From the NCBI RefSeq assembly GCF_014207565.1, contig NZ_JACHGJ010000002.1, positions 682,001-746,000 on the forward strand: a stretch of 64,000 nucleotides of DNA. Direction: 5' to 3'. Origin of the DNA: Spirochaeta isovalerica (lineage in GTDB: Bacteria; Spirochaetota; Spirochaetia; DSM-2461). Below the pieces are notes generated by a model. The model did not search any database, was not told the DNA's origin, and saw nothing but the letters and a program-made list of their open reading frames with translations. Positions 36,908 to 46,384 of the stretch are shown piece by piece (positions within the stretch are counted from its first letter, which is position 1; every line of letters starts with the position of its first letter). A program made the translations under genes and the position numbers.

Positions 36908-38082
36908 TGATAGACAAAGCACTTCAGTCAATAGTTGACGAACTCTATGGAGAGATGGTCAAAACCGGCCGTGCCATTTTCGACCATCCCGAAACCGGCC
37001 TTATGGAATATGAGTCCAGTAAACGGCTCAGCGGCATTCTGAAAAGGGAAGGATTTGACGTTCAGGTCGGGCTGGGATCCCTTCCCACGGCTTTCAAAGC
37101 TACCAAAAAAGGGGGTGATGAGGCTCCCCATATCGCTTTTCTGGCCGAATATGATGCCCTTCCGGAAGTGGGACACGGCTGCGGCCATAATCTGGTGGGA
37201 ACCGGGGCGGTTTTCGCCGCTGTCGCCCTGACCCGTCTGCTGCCGGAATTTAAGGGAAGGGTTTCGGTTATCGGAACACCGGCGGAAGAGGATAAGGGCG
37301 GAAAAATCATCCTTCTTGAGGAGGGTTTCTTCGATGATGTGGATATAGCTCTTATGGCTCATCCTTCATCGATAAACCAGATCGGACGGGGAGGGCGGGC
37401 CATAACCAGCCTGACCATTAAATACGAGGGGAAACAGGCCCATTCGGCCAATCCCTCCCGGGGGATCAATGCCCTGTCGGCGGTCATCCAGACCTTCAAC
37501 GGTATCGACGCGAACTTCCAGCGCTTTCCCCGCGATGTCAATACGAACGGGATCATCCTGGAAGGCGGAACCGCCGACAACATCATTCCCGGTTACGCTT
37601 CCTGCCGGTTCAGCGTCAGGGGGGCGACAAAGGCCGATGTGGAAACAGCGGTCAGCGGGATCAGGGATATCGTCGCCTCGGTGGAAGTTCTGACGGGAGC
37701 CGAAGCCCGGATCGGCGAAGAGCTCATCTATGCGGAACGATACCCCAACATGGAGATGGAAGAGCGCTATGGCGCTTACCTGTCGGATCTGGGGGAGACG
37801 GTGACAAAAGCCGATCCCGAAGGGCGCTTCGGTTCCTCCGATATCGGCAATATCAGTCTGGCCATGCCGGCCATGCATCCCTATTTCAGCGTGACCGACA
37901 GCGCAGAGCCCCCTCTGGCCCATACGGTAGAATACGGGGAGATGTGCAACAGCGACAGGGCTTACGAAGGGCTGAAGAAGAATGTCATCGCTCTGGCTTC
38001 TCTGGGGAGGGATCTTCTGGCTGATGATCAGTTCAGAGCATCGGTTCTGAATGAGTTTAAAGGTATCAGGCGAAAGATCTGA
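36907..38082 (+). CDS. M20-family amidohydrolase/peptidase
   Basis: The ATG at 36907, 6 bases after GGAG, is preferred to one at 36895. The 391-residue protein has the metal-binding layout of M20D/ACY1L2 amidohydrolases: AEYDALPEVGHGCGHN near residue 77, GTPAEEDKGGK near 123, and HSANPSRGINAL in the lid domain. It would hydrolyse an amide or peptide bond of the substrate brought in by the preceding importer. Members act on N-acyl amino acids, p-aminobenzoyl-glutamate or dipeptides, so the exact substrate is open. It has no signal peptide and is the last gene of the operon. Confidence 0.88.
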   Translation: MIDKALQSIVDELYGEMVKTGRAIFDHPETGLMEYESSKRLSGILKREGFDVQVGLGSLPTAFKATKKGGDEAPHIAFLAEYDALPEVGHGCGHNLVGTGAVFAAVALTRLLPEFKGRVSVIGTPAEEDKGGKIILLEEGFFDDVDIALMAHPSSINQIGRGGRAITSLTIKYEGKQAHSANPSRGINALSAVIQTFNGIDANFQRFPRDVNTNGIILEGGTADNIIPGYASCRFSVRGATKADVETAVSGIRDIVASVEVLTGAEARIGEELIYAERYPNMEMEERYGAYLSDLGETVTKADPEGRFGSSDIGNISLAMPAMHPYFSVTDSAEPPLAHTVEYGEMCNSDRAYEGLKKNVIALASLGRDLLADDQFRASVLNEFKGIRRKI

Positions 38083-38104
38083 TATTGAATGCAAAGGTTA
38101 AATT

Positions 38105-40267
38105 ATGAAATTACGGTTTAAGTTCGGAATCATGCTTCTCCTTCTGCCAATTCTTCTGTTAACGGTAATAGGAGCGGTTACTTTTTTATCTCAGCGTCAA
38201 TCTCTCTACGAAAGGGAACGGGAGAAACAGCAGATTCTGAGTGCCGAGATCACCAACCAGCTTTACCGCTATGTCGCGGAGAAGAAACAGATTCTCAAAG
38301 ATATGGCAAGGCTTCCCGCTGTTATCGACATGGCGGAATCGATGCCCGATACGGTAAACAGAGAGGATTATGAACAGAACCCCCACTTTGCGGATTTTCA
38401 GAAAATTGCCTCTGTATTTCTGTCCGAGGATACGGTGGACTATGTCTTTATGGGATCGGAAAGCTCCAGGTACTGGATAACCGATTACTGGGAGCAGCTG
38501 GGAGAGGATTATAATACAAAAGAGAAAAACTGGTATAACGAAGCGGTTGCCATTAATGGCCTTTACTGCTCGCCCCCCTATGCCCCGTCCAACGCCCCCG
38601 ACACCCGCGTCGTGACCATGACCTATCCTGTCAGGAAGGGGGGAAAGATCGTCGGTGTTATCGGAATCGATATGGGGATGAAAGACGTGATCGCCTATCT
38701 CCGGGAAAAGACCGAAGATTCCCGGGCGGTTCTCTCGCTTCACTCCACACTGACTGATGACAACAAGTATCTCTATATCTATCACCCCCTCTATTCCATG
38801 GAGGAGGAAAACCAGATTGTTTCCTATTTCACCGATATGGGTGTGAGCGAAGATGATTTTTCTTCCTTTTCAGAATCCATCTACTCCCATGATCCGGTTC
38901 AGCTGGAATACAGGGACGGGAAAGGTGAGAGAAAAAGCATAATCAAGCAGATGATCCCCGAAACATCCTGGGCTTTGATGATCGAATTCAGTATCGATGA
39001 AATATACGGCAATCTTTCGAGAGAGACGATCAGATCCATCCTTTTTATCATGGTTTCCCTTGTCGCGCTGCTGGCTCTGATTCTCTTTCTGTTGGATAGA
39101 ACAGTCATCAGATATATCATCCTGGCTTCATCGAACCTGGAGAACATATCCAGAGCAGGAGGCGATCTGACGGCCGGGATGATAGTGCGCTCCCATGACG
39201 AGATGGGAAGCCTGGCCGCTTCGTTCAACGGATTCATCGAACATTTGCGGACAATCGTCCGGGGCATAAAGACAACCAGTCATGACATCAGCTTTCAGAA
39301 AGACGATTTGATTTCCAACGCTGAAGAAACCATGGCGGCGACTGAAGAGATCTCCAGCAATATCCTTTCCATTCAGGGGCAGATCGGAAACCTGGACAGT
39401 GTTGTTCACGGCGTGGGCGAAGTTGTAAGAGAGATAGCGTCCAGGGTGGAAGAACTCAAGGAAGGCAGCTCACAACAGGAGATGTCCGTTGCCGATGCCA
39501 CTTCGGCCGTAGGGCAGATGATTGCCTCGCTCCAGAGCGTTTCCGCCACAATAGGACTCAAGAAAGAAGTGTTCACGGAATTGGAAAAAGTGATAACCGA
39601 TGCCGGCGAAAGGATAACCAATGCCAATTCGGCTAACGAGAAAACTCTCCATTTGGCCGGACAGATCTCGGAAATATCCGCAGTAATCAGCGGAATTGCC
39701 AACCAGACGAACCTCCTGGCTATGAACGCCGCTATCGAAGCGGCTCACGCAGGGGACTCGGGGAAGGGATTTGCCGTTGTTGCTGACGAGATCAGAAAAC
39801 TTGCCGAGACGAGTCAGCAAAACAGTTCAGTCATAAAAAAGACGGTTAATGAAATACTGGAATCAGTCAATATCGCCTATGAAACGGCAAAAAACAGCGA
39901 TTCGGCCTTTTCCAGGGTGATGAAAGAGACCAAAGATGCCATTTCTGCCTTCGATGAAATTTCGGCCAATACGGAGGAGCTGAATCACGGGAGCCGGCAG
40001 ATACTGAATACGGCGGGCCAGTTGAAAGAGATCAGCCGGGTGGTCGATGGTGACGCGGACAATATGAAAACGGGCATTAAGGCCGTGTCGGAATCCATAG
40101 AAAAACTGACGCAGATCAGTTCGACGGTTAAGCAGGGGATAGATGAAATACAACTCGGGTCGAAAGAGATAATCAGCAGCATGCATTTTGTCAAAGATAT
40201 TTCCGACAATATTCAGAGAGTTTCTACAGACCTGGAAGAAGCGGTCGATCAGTTTATTACCGAGTGA
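38105..40267 (+). CDS. Methyl-accepting chemotaxis protein with Cache-type sensor
   Basis: This 720-residue receptor has a first membrane helix (about 8-30), a periplasmic double-Cache-like domain (with [23 protein letters not shown] and GVIGIDMGM) and a second helix (about 308-330). A HAMP region and a long coiled-coil signalling domain follow. Its hairpin tip carries the conserved [36 protein letters not shown]. It directs chemotaxis through CheA/CheW, which are not in the window. It starts 22 bases after the amidohydrolase stop and may be co-transcribed with the importer operon, so it could guide the cell to the same nutrient. Confidence 0.92.
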   Translation: MKLRFKFGIMLLLLPILLLTVIGAVTFLSQRQSLYEREREKQQILSAEITNQLYRYVAEKKQILKDMARLPAVIDMAESMPDTVNREDYEQNPHFADFQKIASVFLSEDTVDYVFMGSESSRYWITDYWEQLGEDYNTKEKNWYNEAVAINGLYCSPPYAPSNAPDTRVVTMTYPVRKGGKIVGVIGIDMGMKDVIAYLREKTEDSRAVLSLHSTLTDDNKYLYIYHPLYSMEEENQIVSYFTDMGVSEDDFSSFSESIYSHDPVQLEYRDGKGERKSIIKQMIPETSWALMIEFSIDEIYGNLSRETIRSILFIMVSLVALLALILFLLDRTVIRYIILASSNLENISRAGGDLTAGMIVRSHDEMGSLAASFNGFIEHLRTIVRGIKTTSHDISFQKDDLISNAEETMAATEEISSNILSIQGQIGNLDSVVHGVGEVVREIASRVEELKEGSSQQEMSVADATSAVGQMIASLQSVSATIGLKKEVFTELEKVITDAGERITNANSANEKTLHLAGQISEISAVISGIANQTNLLAMNAAIEAAHAGDSGKGFAVVADEIRKLAETSQQNSSVIKKTVNEILESVNIAYETAKNSDSAFSRVMKETKDAISAFDEISANTEELNHGSRQILNTAGQLKEISRVVDGDADNMKTGIKAVSESIEKLTQISSTVKQGIDEIQLGSKEIISSMHFVKDISDNIQRVSTDLEEAVDQFITE

Positions 40268-40367
40268 TTCCCGGGTGGGATCAGGAGCTTTGCTGCAAAG
40301 CTGAAGTTGCCGAATGAATTGCTTCTGGAAATTTCTGGTTCATCCCTGAGCGGATATCGGCACTGAT

Positions 40368-41102
40368 TCAGGGATTCTGGCCGTAACGGGCCAGAATGGT
40401 TCTGTATTCAGCTGTGGTTTTGAACCTCTTCAGCTCTTCTGAGAAAGCCTTTGCCAGGTTGACATTAGACTCTACTTTCGAGAAGGCCAGATAATTCAAG
40501 CCGCCGCTGACCGGTTCGGGCAGATAGGTTATTTCTGAGGATTTGCCCATATTCATAATGGTGAAAAGGCCGACGCTCCTGTTGGAGATAAACATATCGA
40601 TCCGTCCCAGAAGCAGCTTTCCGATATTCTGTTCCAGCGATGTTACAGGCTCCTTTTTAAAGTTCTCTGCTTCCAGAAAATCCCTGTTGTACTCGTAGCC
40701 GAGGATGGTTCCGACAATCAGATTATCCAGGTCACTCAAACCGGCGAACCGGTAGGTGGTACCTTTCCTGTAGAAGAGAACCGATTCGCTGGAGGAAATC
40801 GGTTCTTCGGGAAAGATCATGGTTTCAAGCCTGTTATCATTCATGCTGATATCGAGTATGGCATCGGCTTCGCGGTTTTCAATGAGATAGATGCATCGTT
40901 TCCAGGGGAGGATCTTCAGTTCGTAATCCACTTCCATTCGCTTTAACACAGCATCCATTACTTCGTAATCGAATCCGGCAGCGGATTCTTCATCCCTATA
41001 GACATAGGGGGCCCAGATATCGGTGACAATCTGCAGGGGATCCTTAGCCACAAGAGCGGAGGGAAGTAAGAGTATCAGAAAGAAAAGAGTTTTCGGCATC
41101 AC
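40368..41102 (-). CDS. Family 3 solute-binding protein (orphan)
   Basis: This 244-residue exported protein has a signal peptide (MMPKTLFFLILLLPSALVAKD) and the SBP_bac_3 fold, with WAPYVYRDEESAAGFDYEVMDAVLKRM and the hinge segment LIVGTILGYEYNRDF. No permease or ATPase gene is near, so it may serve as a sensor accessory or use a remote transporter. The start is GTG at 41102 or ATG at 41099. Neither has a ribosome-binding site, and the predicted transcript start is about 41103, so translation may be leaderless. Confidence 0.8.
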   Translation of the reverse strand: MMPKTLFFLILLLPSALVAKDPLQIVTDIWAPYVYRDEESAAGFDYEVMDAVLKRMEVDYELKILPWKRCIYLIENREADAILDISMNDNRLETMIFPEEPISSSESVLFYRKGTTYRFAGLSDLDNLIVGTILGYEYNRDFLEAENFKKEPVTSLEQNIGKLLLGRIDMFISNRSVGLFTIMNMGKSSEITYLPEPVSGGLNYLAFSKVESNVNLAKAFSEELKRFKTTAEYRTILARYGQNP

Positions 41103-41109
41103 TTAAGAT

Positions 41110-41138
41110 ATTATAGGATTTTAAGGTCATTTCGGCAA
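41110..41138 (-). promoter_or_regulatory. Promoter implying a leaderless mRNA
   Basis: On the minus strand TTGCCG (41138-41133) and TATAAT (41115-41110) are 17 bases apart. The predicted start at about 41103 lies 1-4 bases from the GTG/ATG start codons of the binding protein. Confidence 0.5.
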
Positions 41139-41378
41139 TTTATGAGAACAAACAAATCTCTTATTGCGAGATGCCGGATATTTTCCCTGTAACTCTTGAA
41201 TGCCTGAAGCCGTTGAAAGATAATCTAACTTATAGAGCAGGGAGAAAGTTATTGCTTTCTAGAGGATTTCCGAGCGTTTTCTCTATTTGACTGATCCTTA
41301 TTGATTCTTAAAGCTTTTCCGATTTTTCTGCCCGTGACAACTGAGTTTATCCCGAAAAAAAACGTTAGGAGATGTTCG

Positions 41379-42101
41379 ATGGGTAGATCTGCAATTTGGC
41401 TGGCGATTATTGTTATATCAGCTTTAAATTACCTCTCCGCGCAGCAACCAGTAAAACTCGGCGCCACGTCGAGTAATCTGAAAATTCTCTTTGATGCGCT
41501 GGCGCCGGCTTATCGGGAAGCGGGTTTTGAGCCGGAACTTCTGGAACTGCCCGGATCCAGACTTCTGGCTGAAGTCCAGTCGGGCCGTCTCGATGCCATG
41601 ATAGTAGCGAACACCAAACTGGCTGATCAGCTGGCTGCCGGTTATACGGCTATCGGTTTTCGCGATGGAGCTCTGGGATATAGCCGCCTGTATATGTACA
41701 TCAGAGCTGAGGATGCCGGTAAATATAAGCCTGATCCCTCGACCTGGAAGGGACTCTCAATCGGCGAAATCGCCAATGTCGGTCCGAGCGCATCTTTCGG
41801 TTTTCCCGCAAGCGTACCGGGTGTCAGGATTGTCACGGCACCGACCTATGAGAATGTCATCAATATGCTTGCCTGGGGGCGTTTTGATTTTATGGTGAAC
41901 CCGCTCGGCGGAATTGAGCAGTTACTGGTCGATCTCGATCTCTGTGATAAAATCATAAGGATCGATGAACCACTTCTCACCATTGAATACTGGCACTTGG
42001 TCAATAATCGCTATGCCGATAAAATTCCCCGATTGAAAATGAATTTTGAAGCCCATAGGCCGGAAATTGTAGAAGCTATTGAAAAACTGCTGAACAGATA
42101 A
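41379..42101 (+). CDS. Family 3-like solute-binding protein (orphan)
   Basis: The ATG at 41379 has TTAGGAGATG upstream and gives a proper signal peptide (MGRSAIWLAIIVISALNYLSAQQ). Upstream in-frame ATGs would bury that peptide. The 240-residue product is a periplasmic solute-binding-like protein (LKILFDALAPAYREAGFEPELLELPGSRLLAEVQSGRLDA, WKGLSIGEIANVG). The DALAPAYREAGFEPELLELPGSRLL segment corresponds to the first lobe of SBP_bac_3. No transporter partners are adjacent. It is convergent with the YkgJ-type gene and ends in a terminator. Confidence 0.75.
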   Translation: MGRSAIWLAIIVISALNYLSAQQPVKLGATSSNLKILFDALAPAYREAGFEPELLELPGSRLLAEVQSGRLDAMIVANTKLADQLAAGYTAIGFRDGALGYSRLYMYIRAEDAGKYKPDPSTWKGLSIGEIANVGPSASFGFPASVPGVRIVTAPTYENVINMLAWGRFDFMVNPLGGIEQLLVDLDLCDKIIRIDEPLLTIEYWHLVNNRYADKIPRLKMNFEAHRPEIVEAIEKLLNR

Positions 42102-42113
42102 AGGCAGTCTGTC

Positions 42114-42139
42114 GGGTTAACCAATCGGTTCGCCCTTTT
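42114..42139 (+). terminator. Intrinsic terminator after the binding protein
   Basis: GGGTTAACC and GGTTCGCCC form an imperfect 9-bp stem (one mismatch, one wobble) with loop AATC, followed by TTTTATT. Confidence 0.65.
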
Positions 42140-43007
42140 ATTCCTCTGCTCCGTTCTGTTTTGCAACGGCGATCCATTTCTCCGCAAGATCGGATGGTTC
42201 GGCGCCCAGGCTCCTGCCCAGATGAAGCGCCAGCCCCATCATCAGAACCGATGCCTCCCTGAAGCCGTCCAGATCGGATATGGAGTTGAATGTCTCCTCT
42301 GCCCGGGAAATGAGAACTTCATAGTGTCTGTTAATGAAAGTCTCATAATTGCTTTCATATCCCTTTAATTCGGGAAGCATCAAACGGTCTATCCACAGAG
42401 ATCCGATTCTCTCCCTTAACTGTGCCGGCTCTTCCGATCCCATCTTTCTCCAGATTTTAAGAGTCTCCCGGTCTCCCGATTCGGAAAGACCGCTCTCGAG
42501 AAGAAGCATAAAGGCGGCGTCGGCAATGTTCTGCATCATTTCCAGATAGAGATCCTGAGCTTTTTCGTAGTCACCGGCTCCTTGTCCCTCAATATACTCG
42601 CCAACGGTCATATGGGGCTGGTCGACGACTTCCGGACAACCTTCCAGACAGGGAAATTCATTCCCCTCATAAATATACTGCTTATTTTCATTCAGTATCT
42701 GACGGCCAAGCGGGTATAGCCGGCAGACCAGAGGCCTTCCGGCGTGAGCCGAACAGCCGAAACCGGACTCGTAAAGACTGCAGGCGGACATACCCTTCCA
42801 TTGCGATTTACCATTGAACTTGAGCCGGATGCCGCCGTAAACGCAGAATCTGTCCCTGAATTCCCTCGGAGTCATTTTTTTTACACTTGAAAAACAAAAC
42901 AGCTCCCAGGGATTGAGGTTCACTCTTTTGCCATGACAGCAGGTCCCGGAGCGGGAACAGGTAAGGGGTAGTAAATCGGTAAGTGAAAGAATTGAATTAT
43001 CAGCCAT
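42138..43007 (-). CDS. YkgJ-family cysteine-cluster protein
   Basis: This 289-residue cytoplasmic protein starts with the Cys-rich domain of the YkgJ/CxxCxxCC family, proposed to bind zinc or iron. Visible Cys groups are LTCSRSGTCCHG near residue 17, then a Cys in RDRFCVYGG, ACSLYESGFGC and GRPLVCRLYPLG. The C-terminal two-thirds are helical and unassigned. Its role is unknown; family members are widespread and sometimes stand near flagellar or sensory genes. It lies between two orphan binding-protein genes. Confidence 0.75.
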   Translation of the reverse strand: MADNSILSLTDLLPLTCSRSGTCCHGKRVNLNPWELFCFSSVKKMTPREFRDRFCVYGGIRLKFNGKSQWKGMSACSLYESGFGCSAHAGRPLVCRLYPLGRQILNENKQYIYEGNEFPCLEGCPEVVDQPHMTVGEYIEGQGAGDYEKAQDLYLEMMQNIADAAFMLLLESGLSESGDRETLKIWRKMGSEEPAQLRERIGSLWIDRLMLPELKGYESNYETFINRHYEVLISRAEETFNSISDLDGFREASVLMMGLALHLGRSLGAEPSDLAEKWIAVAKQNGAEE

Positions 43008-43046
43008 TCTGTTTCTTTAACTATTCGGGGTTGAAAAGTCAAGCCT

Positions 43047-43922
43047 TCACGGTATATCCGATTCCGCCATGGGCCCGAAGTAGCTCTCCCACAGCGTCTT
43101 TACCTTCCCTTCATCGATCAGCTTTTTCAGCGCTTTGTCGTACCGCTCCACAAGGGAAGGATCGAGAGCCTTTGAAAAGGACGTGCAGATTTCATGATTG
43201 ATAATCGGCTCTCCCACCGGTTTTATATTCCATCCCTTCAGATTCCTGTAATACTCTCCAATCCGTTTGACATCGGGAACGGCATCGAGGAGTCCGGCGT
43301 TCAGAGCTTCCAGCGCTTTTGTTGTCGTCTCGTATTCGACCAGCTCGATTTCCTTGTAATCCCTCAGAGCCTGGTAGATATGCCCCTGCGTCTGCACCCC
43401 CACTTTCTTCCCGTAAAGACTCTTTATAATCTCCTCGCGGGTATCGCCTTTAATTTCATTGTTATCTACTCTTACGAAAGTGACGTAATGGAGGATTTCA
43501 TAGGGAATGGATAGGTCGAATAACGCCTGGTAATCGGGTACGTCAGGCGTAGAAAGAGCGGAGTGATAGATTCCCGATTTGAACCCGACGAATATATCGG
43601 CAATACTGGAATAGGGGTAGAAATGATAGGCCTGCCCCATCTCTTTCATGACCATCTTTTCCAGATCGACATAGAAGCCGTGAACTTCGCCGTCTTCTCC
43701 CAAATACATACCGGGAGCTCCATCAGCGCGTACGAGGATCTCAATGACATCATCAGGCGATACGACAATCAGAGGCTTCGTCTCCGCCTGTTCCGGTTCT
43801 TCTTCGGAGGATGGAGTTTCAATCTCCCTGGCGCTGACTTCATCAATAATCAGTTTTTCTTTTGTGCAGGAAGGGAAACAGAAAAGCATCAGAGCCAGTG
43901 ATAATTCTAAGAACCGTTTCAT
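43047..43922 (-). CDS. Family 3 solute-binding lipoprotein (orphan)
   Basis: The 291-residue product has a lipoprotein signal (MKRFLELSLALMLFCFPSC) and an acidic linker (PSSEEEPEQAETK), then an SBP_bac_3 domain. GEVHGFYVDLEKMVMKEMG, KKVGVQTQGHIYQAL and ALNAGLLDAVPDVKR mark the two lobes. Such proteins bind amino acids or small polar ligands at the membrane surface. There is no permease nearby. It is divergent from the histidine kinase at 44052, which has its own extracytoplasmic domain and is a possible signalling partner. Confidence 0.82.
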   Translation of the reverse strand: MKRFLELSLALMLFCFPSCTKEKLIIDEVSAREIETPSSEEEPEQAETKPLIVVSPDDVIEILVRADGAPGMYLGEDGEVHGFYVDLEKMVMKEMGQAYHFYPYSSIADIFVGFKSGIYHSALSTPDVPDYQALFDLSIPYEILHYVTFVRVDNNEIKGDTREEIIKSLYGKKVGVQTQGHIYQALRDYKEIELVEYETTTKALEALNAGLLDAVPDVKRIGEYYRNLKGWNIKPVGEPIINHEICTSFSKALDPSLVERYDKALKKLIDEGKVKTLWESYFGPMAESDIP

Positions 43923-44051
43923 AATTAACCTCTTTTGAGATATAACTGTACTTTAAGGCTAATGAATTAATTGTCCGCAGTCAAAGATTTATTACTGGTA
44001 AAGATGGGCTGTTATGTTTTATTCTTATACTTCAGAAATTAGGGGATCTTT

Positions 44052-46337
44052 TTGAAATTACAATTCCGTTTGATGGCTGTCATACTGCCTGTTCTGATCG
44101 GCATCGTTACAGTTATTTCAATAACAACCGGAATAATTTCGACAAATGCGCTCAAGAATCAGTCCCGTGAAAATGCTCAGCTGCTCAGTCGAAGTTATGC
44201 AGGCCAATTAAATTCATCAATACGACTCTTCAGAAGCCTCAGTCAGGACCTGGGCAGCGCGACAGTTACGGCGATTAATATTGAAACGACGCTGCAGGTT
44301 TTCAGAAAGAGATATCCGCAATTCATTCATTCTTTTTACGGCTCTCCCGATGGCAAAATCCTTATGATGTCTCCCTATGATAAAGATCTGGAAAGCTTTG
44401 ATTTAAGCTCACTGGATGGATGGGACCGAGCGGTTTATGATCGTTCTTCTGCTGTTTCCGAGCCGGGAATATTCTTCGGCAATGAAGCTGTCGCTTTATT
44501 CGCGCCTTCCTTCTTTTCCTATGTCGAACACCGTGAACCGGACGTTGACGGAATGGTTGTTCTTATACTTCCTCTGAAGGAGCTGTTCCGGGAGTTTAAA
44601 GATATTTCCTTCGGGAATTCCGGCTCTCTCTTTGTCGGCGATAAAAAAGGCAGACTGATTTATCATAAGGACGAAAGCAGCTTTCCCCCTATTCAGTCTG
44701 TATTTCAGGGAGATACCGCTTTGGAGAATATAATCCGGGCTATGACAGATCAGAAATCCGGATTCGGTACCTACAGAAACGGAGAAGGCAGTCAGTTCAT
44801 TGCTTTTTCACCTGTTCCCGAAGCCAGCTGGTCACTGGGAATTAACGGCGCCTATAATGAAATTACAGCAGGGACCACACTCCTTATTCAAGTTTCTCTT
44901 GTGATCATACTCATCGGGATATTGCTGGCCGCCATCATTCTCTATCTGGTCGTTCATTCTGTCGTGGCTCCCATAGAGGAACTGACTATATTGGCAGGAA
45001 GTATTGAAAAGGGGAATTTCAGACAGGAACTTCAGATAAGCCCAAGCAGGAGTAAAATTCTCAGAACCGGTGATGAAGTCTCGAAATTGATTGTCGCCTT
45101 CAATAAGATGTCCTTTCAGCTGGACCGGACTTTCGAGAACTTGAATCAGGAAATCGAAGAGCGGAAGAGAATGGAGCTGGCCTTGTCCGAATCCAGGAAA
45201 TACGTAAACGATATCATTGATTCCATGCCTTCAGTCATTATCGGTGTAGAATCGGGAGGAAAAGTCACTCACTGGAATTGCGCTGCTGAGAATATGACTG
45301 GTATCAAAGCCGACAAAGCATGCGGCGCGTTCCTCCCTGATCTGCTCCCCTATCTCGAAAGCGAAATGGGCAACATCTCCTCAAGCATTCAATCGGGAGA
45401 GCCTATTTATATCAAAAAGAAAAAACACCAGGAAGAAAACCTTGCACATTTTGAGGATATAACGATTTATCCTCTTACCGGGAGTGAATCCCTCCGGGCT
45501 GTATTGAGGATAGATGATGTGACGGAAAAAGTCCGTATGCAGGAAGTTCTCATCCAAAGTGAAAAGATGTTATCCATCGGAGGACTTGCCGCGGGTATGG
45601 CCCATGAGATAAATAACCCTCTGGCCGGAATGATGCAGTCGGCCTCGGTTATGGATAACCGTCTTAATAAAAACCTGCATATGGCTGCTAATGAAAAAGC
45701 GGCCCTTAAACTCGGGATCGCCCTGGATGATATAAGAACCTTTCTCGATGAGAGGGGAATCCTGAGGATGCTTTCATCTATCAGCGAATCGGGAAGAAGA
45801 GTTGCCGGAATCGTCGAAAATATGCTCAGTTTTTCCAGGAAAAGCGAAAGGGTTAATTCCACTCATAACCTCCGGGAGCTTCTTGATAAGACGCTGGTTC
45901 TGGCAGGGTCGGATTATGATCTGGAAAAACAATCGGATTTCAGGAAAATCAGGATTGTTAAAGAATACGGCGAAGATATACCGCCGGTTCTTTGCGAAGG
46001 CAGCAAAATCCAGCAGGTCCTTCTGAATCTTCTGAGAAACGGAGCCCAGGCTATGCTGGAGGCTCACATTGAATCGCCCTGTTTTACCATCAGATTGTAT
46101 ACCGGAAAAGGCGGAAAAATGGTCTACCTCGAAATTGTGGATAACGGGCCGGGGATGGATGAAAATACCCGGAAAAGAGTTTTTGAGCCTTTCTTTACGA
46201 CCAAGCCGGTAGGAGAGGGGACAGGTCTGGGGCTCAGCGTCTCCTATTTTATCATTACCGAGCAGCATAAGGGACAGATGTCCGTAACGTCCACCGAAGG
46301 TGTTGGTACATCGTTTGTCATCGGGCTTCCTGTTTGA
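44052..46337 (+). CDS. Membrane sensor histidine kinase (Cache, HAMP, PAS)
   Basis: A TTG start preceded by AGGGGATC is supported by the immediate membrane helix (about 8-30). A periplasmic Cache-like domain follows (about 35-275), then a second helix (about 282-305), HAMP, and PAS (about 380-490). The kinase core has its phospho-acceptor His near 517 in GMAHEINNPLAG and an ATPase domain ending with GTGLGLSVSYFI. The dimerisation domain is longer than usual because of an insert (NKNLHMAANEKAALKLGIALDDI). It has no receiver domain, so a separate response regulator is needed; none is adjacent. Confidence 0.88.
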   Translation: MKLQFRLMAVILPVLIGIVTVISITTGIISTNALKNQSRENAQLLSRSYAGQLNSSIRLFRSLSQDLGSATVTAINIETTLQVFRKRYPQFIHSFYGSPDGKILMMSPYDKDLESFDLSSLDGWDRAVYDRSSAVSEPGIFFGNEAVALFAPSFFSYVEHREPDVDGMVVLILPLKELFREFKDISFGNSGSLFVGDKKGRLIYHKDESSFPPIQSVFQGDTALENIIRAMTDQKSGFGTYRNGEGSQFIAFSPVPEASWSLGINGAYNEITAGTTLLIQVSLVIILIGILLAAIILYLVVHSVVAPIEELTILAGSIEKGNFRQELQISPSRSKILRTGDEVSKLIVAFNKMSFQLDRTFENLNQEIEERKRMELALSESRKYVNDIIDSMPSVIIGVESGGKVTHWNCAAENMTGIKADKACGAFLPDLLPYLESEMGNISSSIQSGEPIYIKKKKHQEENLAHFEDITIYPLTGSESLRAVLRIDDVTEKVRMQEVLIQSEKMLSIGGLAAGMAHEINNPLAGMMQSASVMDNRLNKNLHMAANEKAALKLGIALDDIRTFLDERGILRMLSSISESGRRVAGIVENMLSFSRKSERVNSTHNLRELLDKTLVLAGSDYDLEKQSDFRKIRIVKEYGEDIPPVLCEGSKIQQVLLNLLRNGAQAMLEAHIESPCFTIRLYTGKGGKMVYLEIVDNGPGMDENTRKRVFEPFFTTKPVGEGTGLGLSVSYFIITEQHKGQMSVTSTEGVGTSFVIGLPV

Positions 46338-46384
46338 AATTCGCCTGCCATTAGCGTAAAATTCTCTATAAAGGGAGTCAGGAC

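Noticed and set aside
40287-40303. AGCTTTG/CAAAGCT hairpin after the chemoreceptor as a terminator
   Set aside because: The stem is short and no U run follows, so termination is not supported.
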